Assembly: GCF_947487915.1 (NCBI RefSeq)
Contig: NZ_CANKYH010000014.1
Location: 1-60,786, forward strand
DNA length: 60,786 nucleotides
Direction: 5' to 3'
Origin: an uncultured Serinicoccus sp.
GTDB lineage: Bacteria; Actinomycetota; Actinomycetes; Actinomycetales; Dermatophilaceae
Part shown: positions 8,363 to 16,977 of the stretch, in pieces
Layout: every line of letters begins with the position of its first letter
Numbering within the stretch: the first letter of the stretch is position 1
Program-made: the position numbers and the translations under genes
The notes under the pieces: model-generated
What the model saw: only the letters and a program-made list of their open reading frames with translations
Told to the model about the DNA's origin: nothing
The model's database searches: none

Positions 8363-9091
8363 TCAGTCCCCGGCGTCCGCGAGGACGCAGAACTCGTTGC
8401 CGGACAGGTCGTGCATCACCACCCACGGGTGGCCCTTCGCCCAGTCGTCGGTGGCCAGGGTCGCCCCGAGCGACAGGGCCAGGTCGACGAGAGCCCGCTG
8501 GTCCGGGCCGCCCGGGGTCGGGCGCACGTCGAGGTGGGTGCGGTTCTGGCGGGCCTTGGGCTCGGGCTCGGGGCACAGCTCGAGCAGCGGACCGCGCAGG
8601 CTCGGGTGGCGCAGGGTGACCGGCCCGACCCCCGGCGCGGGCACCCAGCCGGTGAGCGCGGCATACAGCTCGGCCTCCCGCTGCGGGTCGGCGCTGTCGA
8701 GCGGGAGCGCGGCGATCGGCCCGGTGTCGGAGTAGGCGGCGCGCTCCTCCATCACGCAGAAGGCGTTGCCGTCCGGGTCGGCCAGCACGACCCACGGCAC
8801 CTCCCCCTGGCCGATGTCGACCGGGGTGGCCCCCAGCCCGGTGAGCCGCTCCACGACCTGCTGCTGCTGCGCCCCACCACGCAGGTCGAGGTGCAGCCGC
8901 CACCCGGGTGGCGGAGGCTCGGCGGCCGGCTCGATGCACACGTCCAGCCAGAGCTCGTCGTCGACCCACAACCGGCCCTCGTAGTCCTGCGGGCTGCCCG
9001 GGGCCAGGTCGACCAGGCCCAGCGCCGCCGACCAGAACCGGCCCGTGACCTGCGGGTCACGGGCCTGCAGGACGATGTTCTCCAACCGCAT
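8363..9091 (-). CDS. Two-domain VOC-family protein
   Basis: 242-aa protein made of two related VOC-like halves, about 1-118 and 120-242. The first half starts MRLENIVLQARDPQVTGRFW and ends with VLADPDGNAFCVME; the second half repeats the same ending as VMHDLSGNEFCVLAD. Such didomain proteins are common in actinobacteria and usually bind hydrophobic small molecules; catalytic role is not established. The repeated Asn-Phe-Cys-Val motif resembles the ending of the single-domain protein at 7531. It diverges from the transporter at 9178, with an 86-bp gap. Confidence 0.8.
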   Translation of the reverse strand: MRLENIVLQARDPQVTGRFWSAALGLVDLAPGSPQDYEGRLWVDDELWLDVCIEPAAEPPPPGWRLHLDLRGGAQQQQVVERLTGLGATPVDIGQGEVPWVVLADPDGNAFCVMEERAAYSDTGPIAALPLDSADPQREAELYAALTGWVPAPGVGPVTLRHPSLRGPLLELCPEPEPKARQNRTHLDVRPTPGGPDQRALVDLALSLGATLATDDWAKGHPWVVMHDLSGNEFCVLADAGD

Positions 9092-9177
9092 GTCGCGAGC
9101 GTAGGTCTCCTGGGTGACAGCCGCCGTCCGCTAGCGTCTGCCGAGCCCGTCCCACCCACGACATCGAGGTCACCCGC

Positions 9178-10545
9178 ATGAGCCAGACCCAGCCCCGGAC
9201 CCGCACCGGGGTCCAGCGCGCCATGGGCCCGCTGAACTCCGTCGTCGAGCGCTTCATCCCCTCGGCGCTGGTCTTCGCGATCGTCCTGACCGTCCTCGTC
9301 ATGGTCGCCGCCCTCGGTCTCACCGACGCCGGGCCGGTCGACGTGGTCCGCGCGTGGGGCGACGGGCTGTCCGGGCTGCTGGCGTTCATGACCCAGATGG
9401 CGCTCATCCTGCTGCTCGGCTACATCCTCGCCAACACCGGCCCGGTCCGGGCCGGTCTGCGCCGGCTCGCGGCGGTGCCCCGCGGCCGGGTCATGCCCTA
9501 CGTCTTCGTCGCCCTGGTGACCTGCGTGGCCGGGCTGTTCACCTGGGGCCTCGGGCTGGTCGTCGGCGCGCTGCTCGCCAAGGAGGTCGCCGCCGAGGGC
9601 CGCCGCCGGGGCGAGCCACGGCACTTCCCCCTGCTGGTCGCCGCCGGCTACACCGGCATGGTCGTGTGGCACATGGGCTACTCCGGCTCGGCGCCGCTGG
9701 TCGCGGCCACGCCCGACAGCTTCGTCAGCGAGCAGCTCGGCCAGCCGCTGCCCATCACCGAGACCACCTTCTCGACGTGGAACATCATCACCGCCGTCCT
9801 GGCCGTCGCCGTGGTCGCCGGCACCATCGCGCTCATGGCCCCGCGCCACGGCGCCGGGATCGTCGAGATGCCCGAGCACCGGATGGCCGACGACGAGGTC
9901 ACCTACGACGTCACCACCCCCGCCGACCGCCTCGACGCCTCGCGCGTGCTGACGCTCGTCCCCGGTCTGCTGCTGCTGGCATACCTGGTCATCCACTTCA
10001 GCGGCGGCGGGACCATCACCCTGGACATCGTCAACTGGAGCTTCCTCACCCTGTGCCTGCTCCTGGTCCGCAACCCCTTCGAGATCATCGAGCTCACCCA
10101 GCGCGCCGCGTCGAACGTCGGCGAGATCCTCCTGCAGTTCCCGCTGTATGCCGGGATCATGGGCATCATGGCCGGCACCGGGCTCATCACGGTGCTCTCA
10201 GAGGCGCTCGTCTCGGTCTCCACGCCCGCCACGTTCGGCCTGCTGGCCTTCCTGTCCGCCGGCATCGTCAACTTCTTCGTGCCCTCCGGCGGCGGCCAGA
10301 TCGCCGTGCAGGGCCCGGTGCTCCTCGAGGCCGCGAGCAGCCTGGGCGTCGACCCCGAGGTGGCCGTCATGGCGATCGCCTACGGCGACCAGTGGACCAA
10401 CATGATCCAGCCGTTCTGGGCGCTGCCGCTGCTGGCGATCGCGGGGCTCAAGATCCGCGACATCCTCGGCTACACCACCGTCATCCTGCTGACGACCGGC
10501 GTGCTCTTCGCGGCCGCGCTGCTCGTCCTCGGCTCCGGGGTGTGA
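9178..10545 (+). CDS. Short-chain fatty acid transporter, AtoE/DcuC-like
   Basis: 455-aa integral membrane protein with about a dozen hydrophobic segments, of the AtoE short-chain fatty acid (butyrate/acetoacetate) uptake family. Family features seen are the N-terminal VERFIPSALVFAIVLT, the region TRGVQRAMGPLNS before it, AGYTGMVVWHMGYSGSAPL in the first half, and the signature NFFVPSGGGQIAVQGPV followed by YGDQWTNMIQPFWALPLL. Length matches the family. It stands alone and converges with nagB, the stops being only 4 bp apart. The exact substrate cannot be assigned; no fatty-acid CoA-transferase genes are adjacent. Confidence 0.85.
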   Translation: MSQTQPRTRTGVQRAMGPLNSVVERFIPSALVFAIVLTVLVMVAALGLTDAGPVDVVRAWGDGLSGLLAFMTQMALILLLGYILANTGPVRAGLRRLAAVPRGRVMPYVFVALVTCVAGLFTWGLGLVVGALLAKEVAAEGRRRGEPRHFPLLVAAGYTGMVVWHMGYSGSAPLVAATPDSFVSEQLGQPLPITETTFSTWNIITAVLAVAVVAGTIALMAPRHGAGIVEMPEHRMADDEVTYDVTTPADRLDASRVLTLVPGLLLLAYLVIHFSGGGTITLDIVNWSFLTLCLLLVRNPFEIIELTQRAASNVGEILLQFPLYAGIMGIMAGTGLITVLSEALVSVSTPATFGLLAFLSAGIVNFFVPSGGGQIAVQGPVLLEAASSLGVDPEVAVMAIAYGDQWTNMIQPFWALPLLAIAGLKIRDILGYTTVILLTTGVLFAAALLVLGSGV

Positions 10546-10549
10546 GCGG

Positions 10550-11335
10550 CTACAGCCCCTGCCAGGCGGGCTTGGCCGCCCACGCCTCCCGGTAGTAGTC
10601 CGCGAGCTCCAGCCGGCCCGCCGCCGCCTCGTCCACCAGCACGCTGACGTGCGGGTGCCACTGCAGCACGGTGGCCGGCCAGCGCGCCGAGACGGCGCCC
10701 TCCACCAGCTGGGCGGCGGCCCGGGCCTTGTGCTCCCCGGTGGCCAGGAGCACCACGTGGCGCGCCTGCAGGATCGTGCCCAGACCCTGGGTGAGGCAGT
10801 GCGTGGGCACGGCGTCGACGTCGTCGTCGAAGAAGCGGGCGTTGTCCTGCCGGGTGCGCCGGGTCAGTGTCTTGATGCGGGTGCGGCTGGCGAGCGAGGA
10901 GCCCGGCTCGTTGAAGGCGATGTGCCCGTCGGTGCCGAGCCCGAGGAGCTGCACGTCGACGCCGCCGGCCTCGGCGATGCGCCGCTCGTAGCCGGCGGCC
11001 GCGGCCGGCAGGTCCTGGGCGTCGCCGGGCGGGGTGTGCACCCGCTCCGCGGGGATGCCGGCGGGGTCGGTGAGCTGCTCGCGGATCTCGGTGCGGTAGC
11101 CGGCCGGGTGGCCCTCGGGCAGCCCGACGTACTCGTCCAGCGAGAACGTGCTGACCCCACCCAGGTCGAGGGTGCCGGCCCGCACCCGGGCCAGGAGGTC
11201 GGCATACACCGGGCGCGGGCTGGAGCCGGTCGCGAGGCCGAGCACGGCGTCGGGCCGGGAGCCGACCAGGCGGGCGATCACGTCGCCCACCAGCCGCCCC
11301 CGCTGCTGCTCGTCGTCGCAGATGACGACCTCCAT
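10550..11335 (-). CDS. nagB: Glucosamine-6-phosphate deaminase
   Basis: 261-aa enzyme converting glucosamine-6-phosphate to fructose-6-phosphate plus ammonia, the exit of amino-sugar breakdown to glycolysis. It shows the family motifs LGLATGSSPRPVYADL, STFSLDEYVGL (catalytic Asp) and GLGTDGHIAFNEPGSS, plus FFDDDVDAVP and ATGEHKARA. Length is normal. It is the last gene of the left arm of the recycling locus: its ATG shares one base with the stop of anmK (TGATG at 11333-11337), so the two are translationally coupled. It is expected to be under the same GntR-type control as the rest. Confidence 0.95.
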   Translation of the reverse strand: MEVVICDDEQQRGRLVGDVIARLVGSRPDAVLGLATGSSPRPVYADLLARVRAGTLDLGGVSTFSLDEYVGLPEGHPAGYRTEIREQLTDPAGIPAERVHTPPGDAQDLPAAAAGYERRIAEAGGVDVQLLGLGTDGHIAFNEPGSSLASRTRIKTLTRRTRQDNARFFDDDVDAVPTHCLTQGLGTILQARHVVLLATGEHKARAAAQLVEGAVSARWPATVLQWHPHVSVLVDEAAAGRLELADYYREAWAAKPAWQGL

Positions 11336-12564
11336 CAGGCCACCACCTCCAGGCGGGTCGGTGCGGTCGGAGCTGGCTCGGGGAGCTGCAGCGCCCCGTG
11401 ACCGGGGGTGAGGCGGCCGGCCAGCCGGGCGTGCCGGGCGCCGGTGACGCCGGCGACGGTGCCGGGCAGACCGTGCCAGGTGAGGAAGCCGAGGAGCGCG
11501 AAGAGGCACGCCTCCTTGGCGACGACGGGTATGCCGTGCGCCTTGCTCGTCGTCACGCGCGCGTCCGGGAGCGCCCGGGTCAGGCCGCGGAGAAGGGTGT
11601 CGTTGCGCGCGCCGCCGCCGCTGACGACGACCTCGGCGGGGGCGAACGGCGTCAGCGCGTCGGCCACGGTGCGGGCGGTCAGCGCGGTGAGGGTCGCCAG
11701 CAGGTCGAGGTGGGCGACCTCGCGGCCGAGCGTGCTGAGCGCCGCGTCGACGTGCCCGAGGTGGAAGCGCTCCTTGCCGGTCGTCTTCGGCGGTGCCTGG
11801 GCGTAGTAGTCGTCGGCCAGCAGCAGCGCGAGCAGCTCGTCGTCCACCCGGCCCGCGGCGGCTCCCGCCCCGTCCGCGTCGTAGGTCTGGCGGCCACCCG
11901 ACTCACGGGCCACGACGGCGTCGACCAGGGCGTTGGCCGGGCCGGTGTCGAAGGCCCGCACCGGCGGGGTCGTCGAGGTCGGCGTAGTCGTCGAGGTCGG
12001 CGTAGTCGTCGAGGTCGGGGCGCCGGCGGCGGGCACGACGGTGACGTTGGCGATGCCGCCGAGGTTGAGCGCGGCGCAGGTATGCCCGCGTCCGCCGAGC
12101 CAGAGCGCGTCCCAGGTGCTGGCCAGCGGCGCCCCCTGGCCCCCGGCCGCGACGTCGGCGACGCGCAGGTCCGACACGACGGGCGCACCCGTGCGCTCGG
12201 CGATCCAGGCGGGCTGGCCCAGCTGCAGGGTGCCCCTGACCTCGCCGTCGACGACGTCGTGGAACAGCGTCTGCCCGTGCGAGGACACCAGCTCCGGGGT
12301 CCCCCCGGCCAGCTCGGTCCCGAGCGTGGCCACCGCGTCGGCGAAGGCCTGGCCGAGCCGGGTGTCGAGGCGGCACACCTCCTGCATCCCGAGGCGGCCC
12401 GGCGGGAAGGCGGCGAGGACGTCGGCCCGCAGGTCGGGGGCGAAGGGCACCGTCCCCGCGCCGAGCAGACGCGCCCGCACCACGTCGTCGTCGAGGCGCA
12501 GGTCGAGCGCGGCGACGTCGATCCCGTCCACGCTGGTCCCGGAGCCGGCGCCGACGACGATCAC
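11335..12564 (-). CDS. anmK: Anhydro-N-acetylmuramic acid kinase
   Basis: 409-aa kinase that opens and phosphorylates 1,6-anhydro-MurNAc to MurNAc-6-phosphate, feeding MurQ. Motifs in order are GAGSGTSVDGIDVA (phosphate 1), SSHGQTLFH, LQLGQPAWIAERTG, LNLGGIANVT, AFDTGPANALVDA and VVSGGGARN. The GTG start (12564) overlaps the upstream stop as GTGA. Compared with the usual 370 or so residues it is longer, partly because of a Thr/Ser/Pro repeat insert between LNLGGIANVT and FDTGPAN, encoded by an 18-bp tandem repeat. Family members act on anhydro sugars released by lytic transglycosylases; its presence implies such an activity in this Gram-positive. Confidence 0.92.
   Translation of the reverse strand: MIVVGAGSGTSVDGIDVAALDLRLDDDVVRARLLGAGTVPFAPDLRADVLAAFPPGRLGMQEVCRLDTRLGQAFADAVATLGTELAGGTPELVSSHGQTLFHDVVDGEVRGTLQLGQPAWIAERTGAPVVSDLRVADVAAGGQGAPLASTWDALWLGGRGHTCAALNLGGIANVTVVPAAGAPTSTTTPTSTTTPTSTTPPVRAFDTGPANALVDAVVARESGGRQTYDADGAGAAAGRVDDELLALLLADDYYAQAPPKTTGKERFHLGHVDAALSTLGREVAHLDLLATLTALTARTVADALTPFAPAEVVVSGGGARNDTLLRGLTRALPDARVTTSKAHGIPVVAKEACLFALLGFLTWHGLPGTVAGVTGARHARLAGRLTPGHGALQLPEPAPTAPTRLEVVA
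11969..12018. repeat. In-frame 18-bp tandem repeat inside anmK
   Basis: Unit GTCGTCGAGGTCGGCGTA occurs twice perfectly (11969-11986, 11987-12004) and a third time partly (12005-12018). On the minus strand it encodes repeated TSTTTP-like units. Being a multiple of three, copy-number change would keep the frame. Confidence 0.9.
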
Positions 12565-14483
12565 CGGAGCTCCCCGCCCGCCCGGGCGAGCGCCCCCCGC
12601 ACCGACCCGTCGCCCTCGGTGAGGGCGGTGCGGGCCTGGTCGGACGGCATACCTCCGAGCAGCTGGACGACCGCCACCTTGGTGCTCCAGCCGGCCTCCT
12701 CCAGGGCCGCCGCGGCGGCCTCGGCGTCGCACCCGGCGACCCGCTGGACCATCCGCACGGCGCGGTCGCGCAGCTTGACGTTGGAGGCCTGCATGTCGAC
12801 CATGAACGGCCCGTGGGTCTTGCCCAGCCGCACCATCACCGCGGTCGACAGCGCACCCAGCAGCATCTTCTGCGCGGAGCCGGCCTTGAGCCGTGTGGAG
12901 CCGCTGATGACCTCGGGCCCGGTGGGGATCTCGATGGCATGGTCGGCCCCGGCCGAGGCCCGGGCGCCCTCGTTGTTGGAGACCGCGACGGTGAGGGCGC
13001 CGAGCTCGGCGGCCGTCGCCAGACCCTCGAGGACGTAGGGCGTGCGGCCCGACGCGCTGATGCCCACCACGACGTCCTGCGGTCCGACGCCGGCCTCGCG
13101 CACCATGGCCGCCCCGGCCGCGCCGTCGTCCTCGGCGCCCTCGCGCGCCTCGACCATCGCCTCGACGCCCCCGGCGGGCAAGGCCCGCACGAGGTCGGCG
13201 GGGGTGCCGTAGGTCGGTGGCAGCTCCGAGGCGTCGACGAAGGCGAGCCGCCCCGGCGTCCCGGCGCCGAGGTAGAACATCCGCCCGCCTCCCCGGAGCC
13301 GGTCGGCGATGTCGTCGACGGCCGCCGCCACGGCGGGGACCACGCCGAGCAGGGTGGGGGCGACCGTGGCCTCGGCCTCCCACAGCTCGCGCAGCACCGC
13401 CGCGGTGCCGCGCTCGTCGAGGTCCAGCAGGTCCTCCCGCACGCCCTCGGTCGCGAGCGCGCCGATGACCTCGTCGGGGGCCTGGCCGGCGGACTCGGTG
13501 GTTCGGACCGGCTCCGCCGCGCGGCCGGTGCGGCGGGTCACGCTCACCTGGCCGGCCAGCACCGGGGCCAGCTCGCCGGACCAGGCCTGGCGGGCGAGCG
13601 TCTCCGCGCCGTCCAGCGAGGTCCCGGCCGCGGGCAGCACGGCACCCCCCACCGCGGCCGCGAAGGGCTCGGTGAGCAACGGCCCGACCTCGGTCAGCCC
13701 CCCGGCCAGGCAGACGGGGAGGGCGGGGTCGACCGCGTCCCGTGCCGCCATCGCCGTGCGGGCCAGCGCCGCGGCGGCGTCCTGCCAGATCTGCACGGCG
13801 ACGGGGTCTCCGGCGCGCGCGGCCTCGGCGACGTCCCGGGCGAAGGAGGCGACGAGCCGAGAGGGGTGCTCGGCCGAGTGGACCGCGGACGGCAAGCCCG
13901 CGAGGTCGCCGAAGCGCCGCGTCGCCGCCTGCTCCAGAGCGGCCGCCCCTCCCCTGCCGTCCCGGTGCTCGAGGGCGGCGCGCAGGCCGGCGCGGCCCAC
14001 GGCATACCCGCTGCCGTCGTCGCCGAGCAGGAAGCCCCACCCGTCGCGCACCGCGGTGCGCCCGGCCACGTCGGCCGCGAGCGCGACGGCGCCGGTGCCG
14101 GCCGCCACGACGACCCCGGGCCGGTCCCCGACCGCCCCGACGTAGGTGGTCGTCACGTCCCCGGTGAGCACCACCGTGTCGGCGAACTCCTCTAGCAGGG
14201 CCGCGGCCAGGTCGTCCCGTCGAGCGCTGGCCGCGTGGTAGCCGACGAGCCCGACGGCCAGCACGTCGACCCGCGACCCGCCGAGCCCCAGCGCGCCGCT
14301 CAGCGACCGCACCGCCCCCACGACCTGCTCCACCCCGTCCGCGGCGGCCAGGCCCACGACCCCCGGGCCGTCGGCCTCGCGCACCTCCTCGCCGCGGCGC
14401 CAGCGGCCCCGGGCTCCCGTCTTGCCGAGGTCCACCGCCAGGAGGTCGACCGCCACGCCGTCGTGCTCGTTCGTCGTTGACAT
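12561..14483 (-). CDS. murQ: Fused BadF-type amino-sugar kinase and MurNAc-6-P etherase (MurQ)
   Basis: 640-aa two-enzyme fusion. Residues 1 to about 315 are a BadF/BadG-type sugar kinase (phosphate motif VDLGKTGARGRWR, AAGTGAVALA, LLGDDGSGYAVG, LAGGLTEVGPLL), like GlcNAc kinase or the dual GlcNAc/MurNAc kinase MurK of Clostridium. Residues about 345-640 are MurQ, which removes lactate from MurNAc-6-phosphate to give GlcNAc-6-phosphate: FYLGAGTPGRLAFVDASELPP (406-423 region), EGAEDD, VGISASGRTPYV and GSTRLKAGSAQKM. The two acidic positions used by E. coli MurQ appear kept (in DASE and EGAED), but the sugar-phosphate loop reads GAGTPGR rather than GAGTSGR. It is the first gene of the left arm and overlaps anmK by 4 bp. 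Confidence 0.92.
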   Translation of the reverse strand: MSTTNEHDGVAVDLLAVDLGKTGARGRWRRGEEVREADGPGVVGLAAADGVEQVVGAVRSLSGALGLGGSRVDVLAVGLVGYHAASARRDDLAAALLEEFADTVVLTGDVTTTYVGAVGDRPGVVVAAGTGAVALAADVAGRTAVRDGWGFLLGDDGSGYAVGRAGLRAALEHRDGRGGAAALEQAATRRFGDLAGLPSAVHSAEHPSRLVASFARDVAEAARAGDPVAVQIWQDAAAALARTAMAARDAVDPALPVCLAGGLTEVGPLLTEPFAAAVGGAVLPAAGTSLDGAETLARQAWSGELAPVLAGQVSVTRRTGRAAEPVRTTESAGQAPDEVIGALATEGVREDLLDLDERGTAAVLRELWEAEATVAPTLLGVVPAVAAAVDDIADRLRGGGRMFYLGAGTPGRLAFVDASELPPTYGTPADLVRALPAGGVEAMVEAREGAEDDGAAGAAMVREAGVGPQDVVVGISASGRTPYVLEGLATAAELGALTVAVSNNEGARASAGADHAIEIPTGPEVISGSTRLKAGSAQKMLLGALSTAVMVRLGKTHGPFMVDMQASNVKLRDRAVRMVQRVAGCDAEAAAAALEEAGWSTKVAVVQLLGGMPSDQARTALTEGDGSVRGALARAGGELR

Positions 14484-14507
14484 CACGGGAGGCAGTATGC
14501 CAATCTC

Positions 14508-14537
14508 TGGACCATTGGTCTAGCACCGTTGGTCTAG
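14508..14537. promoter_or_regulatory. Bidirectional DasR-like operator region
   Basis: Two TGGTCTAG boxes (14516-14523 and 14530-14537, 14 bp apart) plus an inverted half TGGACCA (14508-14514) occupy the 81-bp gap between the divergent arms of the amino-sugar locus. They match the core of the DasR/NagR-type dre consensus, which is built around TGGTCTAGACCA. By eye the two full boxes fit 12/16 and 11/16 positions. The GntR/UTRA regulator encoded at 16166 is the natural ligand. A site here would control both operons and the regulator itself. Confidence 0.7.
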
Positions 14538-14564
14538 AAGACTCTGACAAGGACGTGAGAGCAG

Positions 14565-16169
14565 ATGCCCGCACCGCACCCCCGCCACCGCCGCGCCCTC
14601 CTCGCCGGCGCCGTCCTCCCCCTCGGGGCCGCGCTCGCCCTCGGCGGTGCCGCGACCTCGCAGGCGGCCCCCGCGCCGACCGGAGCACCGTGGACGACGT
14701 GCAGCCCGGCGCCCGAGGCGCCGCTGCACGAGATGCGCGGGGTGTGGATCGCCAGCGTCGCCAACATCGACTGGCCCTCCCGGCCCGGGCTGAGCCCGCA
14801 GGAGGCGCAGGCCGAGCTCGAGGCGTGGTACGACGAGGCGCTGGCCTCCGGCCTCAACAGCGTGGTCGTGCAGGTCCGCCCCACGGCCGACACCTTCTGG
14901 CCCTCCGAGCTCGAGCCCAGCAGCGCCTGGCTCACCGGGGAGCAGGGCGCCGACTTCGGCGGCTGGGACCCGATGGCCTTCGCCGTCGAGGAGGCCCACG
15001 CGCGCGGCCTGGACTTCCACGCGTGGTTCAACCCCTACCGCGTCACCCTCACCGGCACCGACCCCTCGGTCCTGGCCGAGGACCACCCGGCCCGGGTCAA
15101 CCCCGACTGGACCGTCGCCTACGGCGGCAAGCTCTACTACGACCCGGGTGTCCCGGCCGTCCGCGAGCACACCACCGCCGTCATCATGGAGGCGGTCGAG
15201 CGCTACGACATCGACGGCGTCCACTTCGACGACTACTTCTACCCCTACCCCGTGGCGGGCGAGGAGTTCCCCGACGACGAGAGCTACGCCGCCTACGGCG
15301 CGGGGTTCGCCGACCGCGGGGACTGGCGGCGCGACAACGTCAACCAGCTCATCGAGGGGCTGCACGAGCAGATCGAGGCCGCCAAGCCGCACGTCGCCTT
15401 CGGGGTCAGCCCGTTCGCCGTCTGGCGCAACGCCGGCACCGACCCGGAGGGCTCGGACACGACGGCCGGCGCGCAGACCTACGACGACCTGTATGCCGAC
15501 ACCCGCCGGTGGGTGCAGGAGGAGTGGATGGACTACGTCCTGCCCCAGGTCTACTGGGCCATCGGCTTCGAGCCGGCCGCCTACGACGTCCTGGTCCCCT
15601 GGTGGAGCGAGCAGGTGGAGGGCACCGACGTGGCGCTGTGGATCGGGCAGGCGACCTACAAGGTCGGCACCTCCACCCAGTCGCCGGAGTGGTCCGACCC
15701 CGCGGAGATGGTGCGCCACCTCGACCTCAACGAGCAGTACCCGCAGGTCACCGGGGACGTCTACTTCTCCGCCAAGGACGTCCGCGCCAACCGGCTCGAC
15801 CACTGGTCGCTCCTGCAGGCCGAGCACTACGCCGACCCGGCCCTGCCGCCCGCGCTGAACCCCGGGACCACGCCCGAGGTCGACGCCCCGACGAGGGTCC
15901 GCACCGAGCGCACGGCCGAGGGCACCGCGGTGTCCTGGGCCCACGCCGGAGACGACGCCGGGTTCGCCGTCTACCGCGTCGAGGACGCCCGCGGCCCGGG
16001 CCGCGTCGACTGCGACGACCTGGACGCCGACAGCCTCGTCGCGGTCCTGGGCACCGGCGACACCGCCTGGACCGACCCCGAGGGCGACAAGCACGACGTC
16101 TACGTCGTCACCGCGCTCTCCGCCGACAACACCCAGTCCACCGCGTCCCGGCCGGTGCGCGGACGATGA
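14565..16169 (+). CDS. Secreted GHL10/DUF187-type glycoside hydrolase
   Basis: 534-aa secreted protein. An N-terminal Arg-rich, then Ala/Leu-rich segment ending near ATSQAAPA is a signal peptide; the RHRRALLAG start could be Tat-like. Residues about 55-425 are the glycosyl-hydrolase-like-10 (DUF187) barrel: EMRGVWIASVANIDWP, VVVQVRPTADTFWPS, DFHAWFNPYR, DGVHFDDYFYPYP and DYVLPQVYWAIG. The C-terminal 100 residues look like a fibronectin-III-like module. E. coli DigH of this family cleaves amidase-denuded peptidoglycan glycan, which fits the surrounding NagZ/AnmK/MurQ set. It is the first gene of the right arm and overlaps the regulator gene by 4 bp. The glycan target is inferred, not shown. 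Confidence 0.85.
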   Translation: MPAPHPRHRRALLAGAVLPLGAALALGGAATSQAAPAPTGAPWTTCSPAPEAPLHEMRGVWIASVANIDWPSRPGLSPQEAQAELEAWYDEALASGLNSVVVQVRPTADTFWPSELEPSSAWLTGEQGADFGGWDPMAFAVEEAHARGLDFHAWFNPYRVTLTGTDPSVLAEDHPARVNPDWTVAYGGKLYYDPGVPAVREHTTAVIMEAVERYDIDGVHFDDYFYPYPVAGEEFPDDESYAAYGAGFADRGDWRRDNVNQLIEGLHEQIEAAKPHVAFGVSPFAVWRNAGTDPEGSDTTAGAQTYDDLYADTRRWVQEEWMDYVLPQVYWAIGFEPAAYDVLVPWWSEQVEGTDVALWIGQATYKVGTSTQSPEWSDPAEMVRHLDLNEQYPQVTGDVYFSAKDVRANRLDHWSLLQAEHYADPALPPALNPGTTPEVDAPTRVRTERTAEGTAVSWAHAGDDAGFAVYRVEDARGPGRVDCDDLDADSLVAVLGTGDTAWTDPEGDKHDVYVVTALSADNTQSTASRPVRGR

Positions 16170-16930
16170 GCGCCGAGCCGGCGCGCGAGCCGGTGCCCAC
16201 GAACGGCTCCCGGGGCGCCAAGGCCGAGCTGGTGCGCCAGCGCCTGGAGGACCTCATCGCCCCGATGCGCCCCGGCGAGCCGCTGCCCGCGGAGCGCGAC
16301 CTCGCGGCCCACCTCGGGGTCGCGCGGATGACCCTGCGCCGCGTGGTCGAGTCGCTCGTCGCCGACCACCGGCTCATCCGCCGGCCGGGGGCCGGGACGT
16401 TCGTCGCGCCCGAGCGGGTCGACCAGCAGCTGTCCGCCACGTCGTTCTCCACCGACATGCGCTCGCGCGGCATGACGCCGGGCGCGCACACGGTGTGGGC
16501 CCGCCAGCAGCCGGCCGGCATGATGCTCGCCTCGGTGCTGGGGGCCGACCCCACCTCCGCCGTCATCCACGTGCGCCGGGTCCGCACCGCCGACGGCGAG
16601 CCGATGGCGCTGGAGGACCTGCACGTCCCGGCCGAGCTCGTCCCCGGGCTGACCGGCGCCGATCTCGAGGACGCCTCGTTCTACCAGCTGCTCGAGGCGC
16701 GCTACGGGCTCACCATCAGCGCCGGGACCCAGACCATCGAGCCGCACCTCGTCACCGCCGAGGAGGCCGAGCAGCTGCACACCAGCGCCGGCTGCCCCGC
16801 CTTCCTCTTCGAGCGCACCTCCCGGGTCGCCGACGGACGGGTCGCGGAGTTCGTCCGCTCGGTCTACCGCGGCGACCGCTACCGCATCCTCGTCGACCTC
16901 TTCCCCGCCGCCCCCGGCGGACGACCCTGA
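16166..16930 (+). CDS. GntR/HutC-family (UTRA domain) regulator, DasR/NagR-like
   Basis: 254-aa regulator with a GntR winged helix at about residues 18-85 (PLPAERDLAAHLGVARMTLRRV, then RRPGAGTFVAPERV) and a C-terminal UTRA ligand domain from about 100 (FSTDMRSRGMTPG onward, ending VRSVYRGDRYRILVDL). In this subfamily the UTRA domain senses phosphorylated amino sugars such as GlcN-6-P or GlcNAc-6-P. Position inside the operon, ATGA overlap with the glycosidase gene and two TGGTCTAG boxes upstream of the operon all point to local repression of amino-sugar uptake and breakdown. Whether it also has distant targets like DasR cannot be seen here. Confidence 0.88.
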   Translation: MSAEPAREPVPTNGSRGAKAELVRQRLEDLIAPMRPGEPLPAERDLAAHLGVARMTLRRVVESLVADHRLIRRPGAGTFVAPERVDQQLSATSFSTDMRSRGMTPGAHTVWARQQPAGMMLASVLGADPTSAVIHVRRVRTADGEPMALEDLHVPAELVPGLTGADLEDASFYQLLEARYGLTISAGTQTIEPHLVTAEEAEQLHTSAGCPAFLFERTSRVADGRVAEFVRSVYRGDRYRILVDLFPAAPGGRP

Positions 16931-16977
16931 CCACGGCATACCGGCAGACCCACCACCACCACCGGAAGGACACCATC

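Noticed and set aside
11335..14688. A single 1117-codon minus-strand frame
   Set aside because: Only its last 409 codons (AnmK) have protein-family sequence; the rest is an Arg/Gly-rich shadow of the kinase-MurQ gene in another frame.
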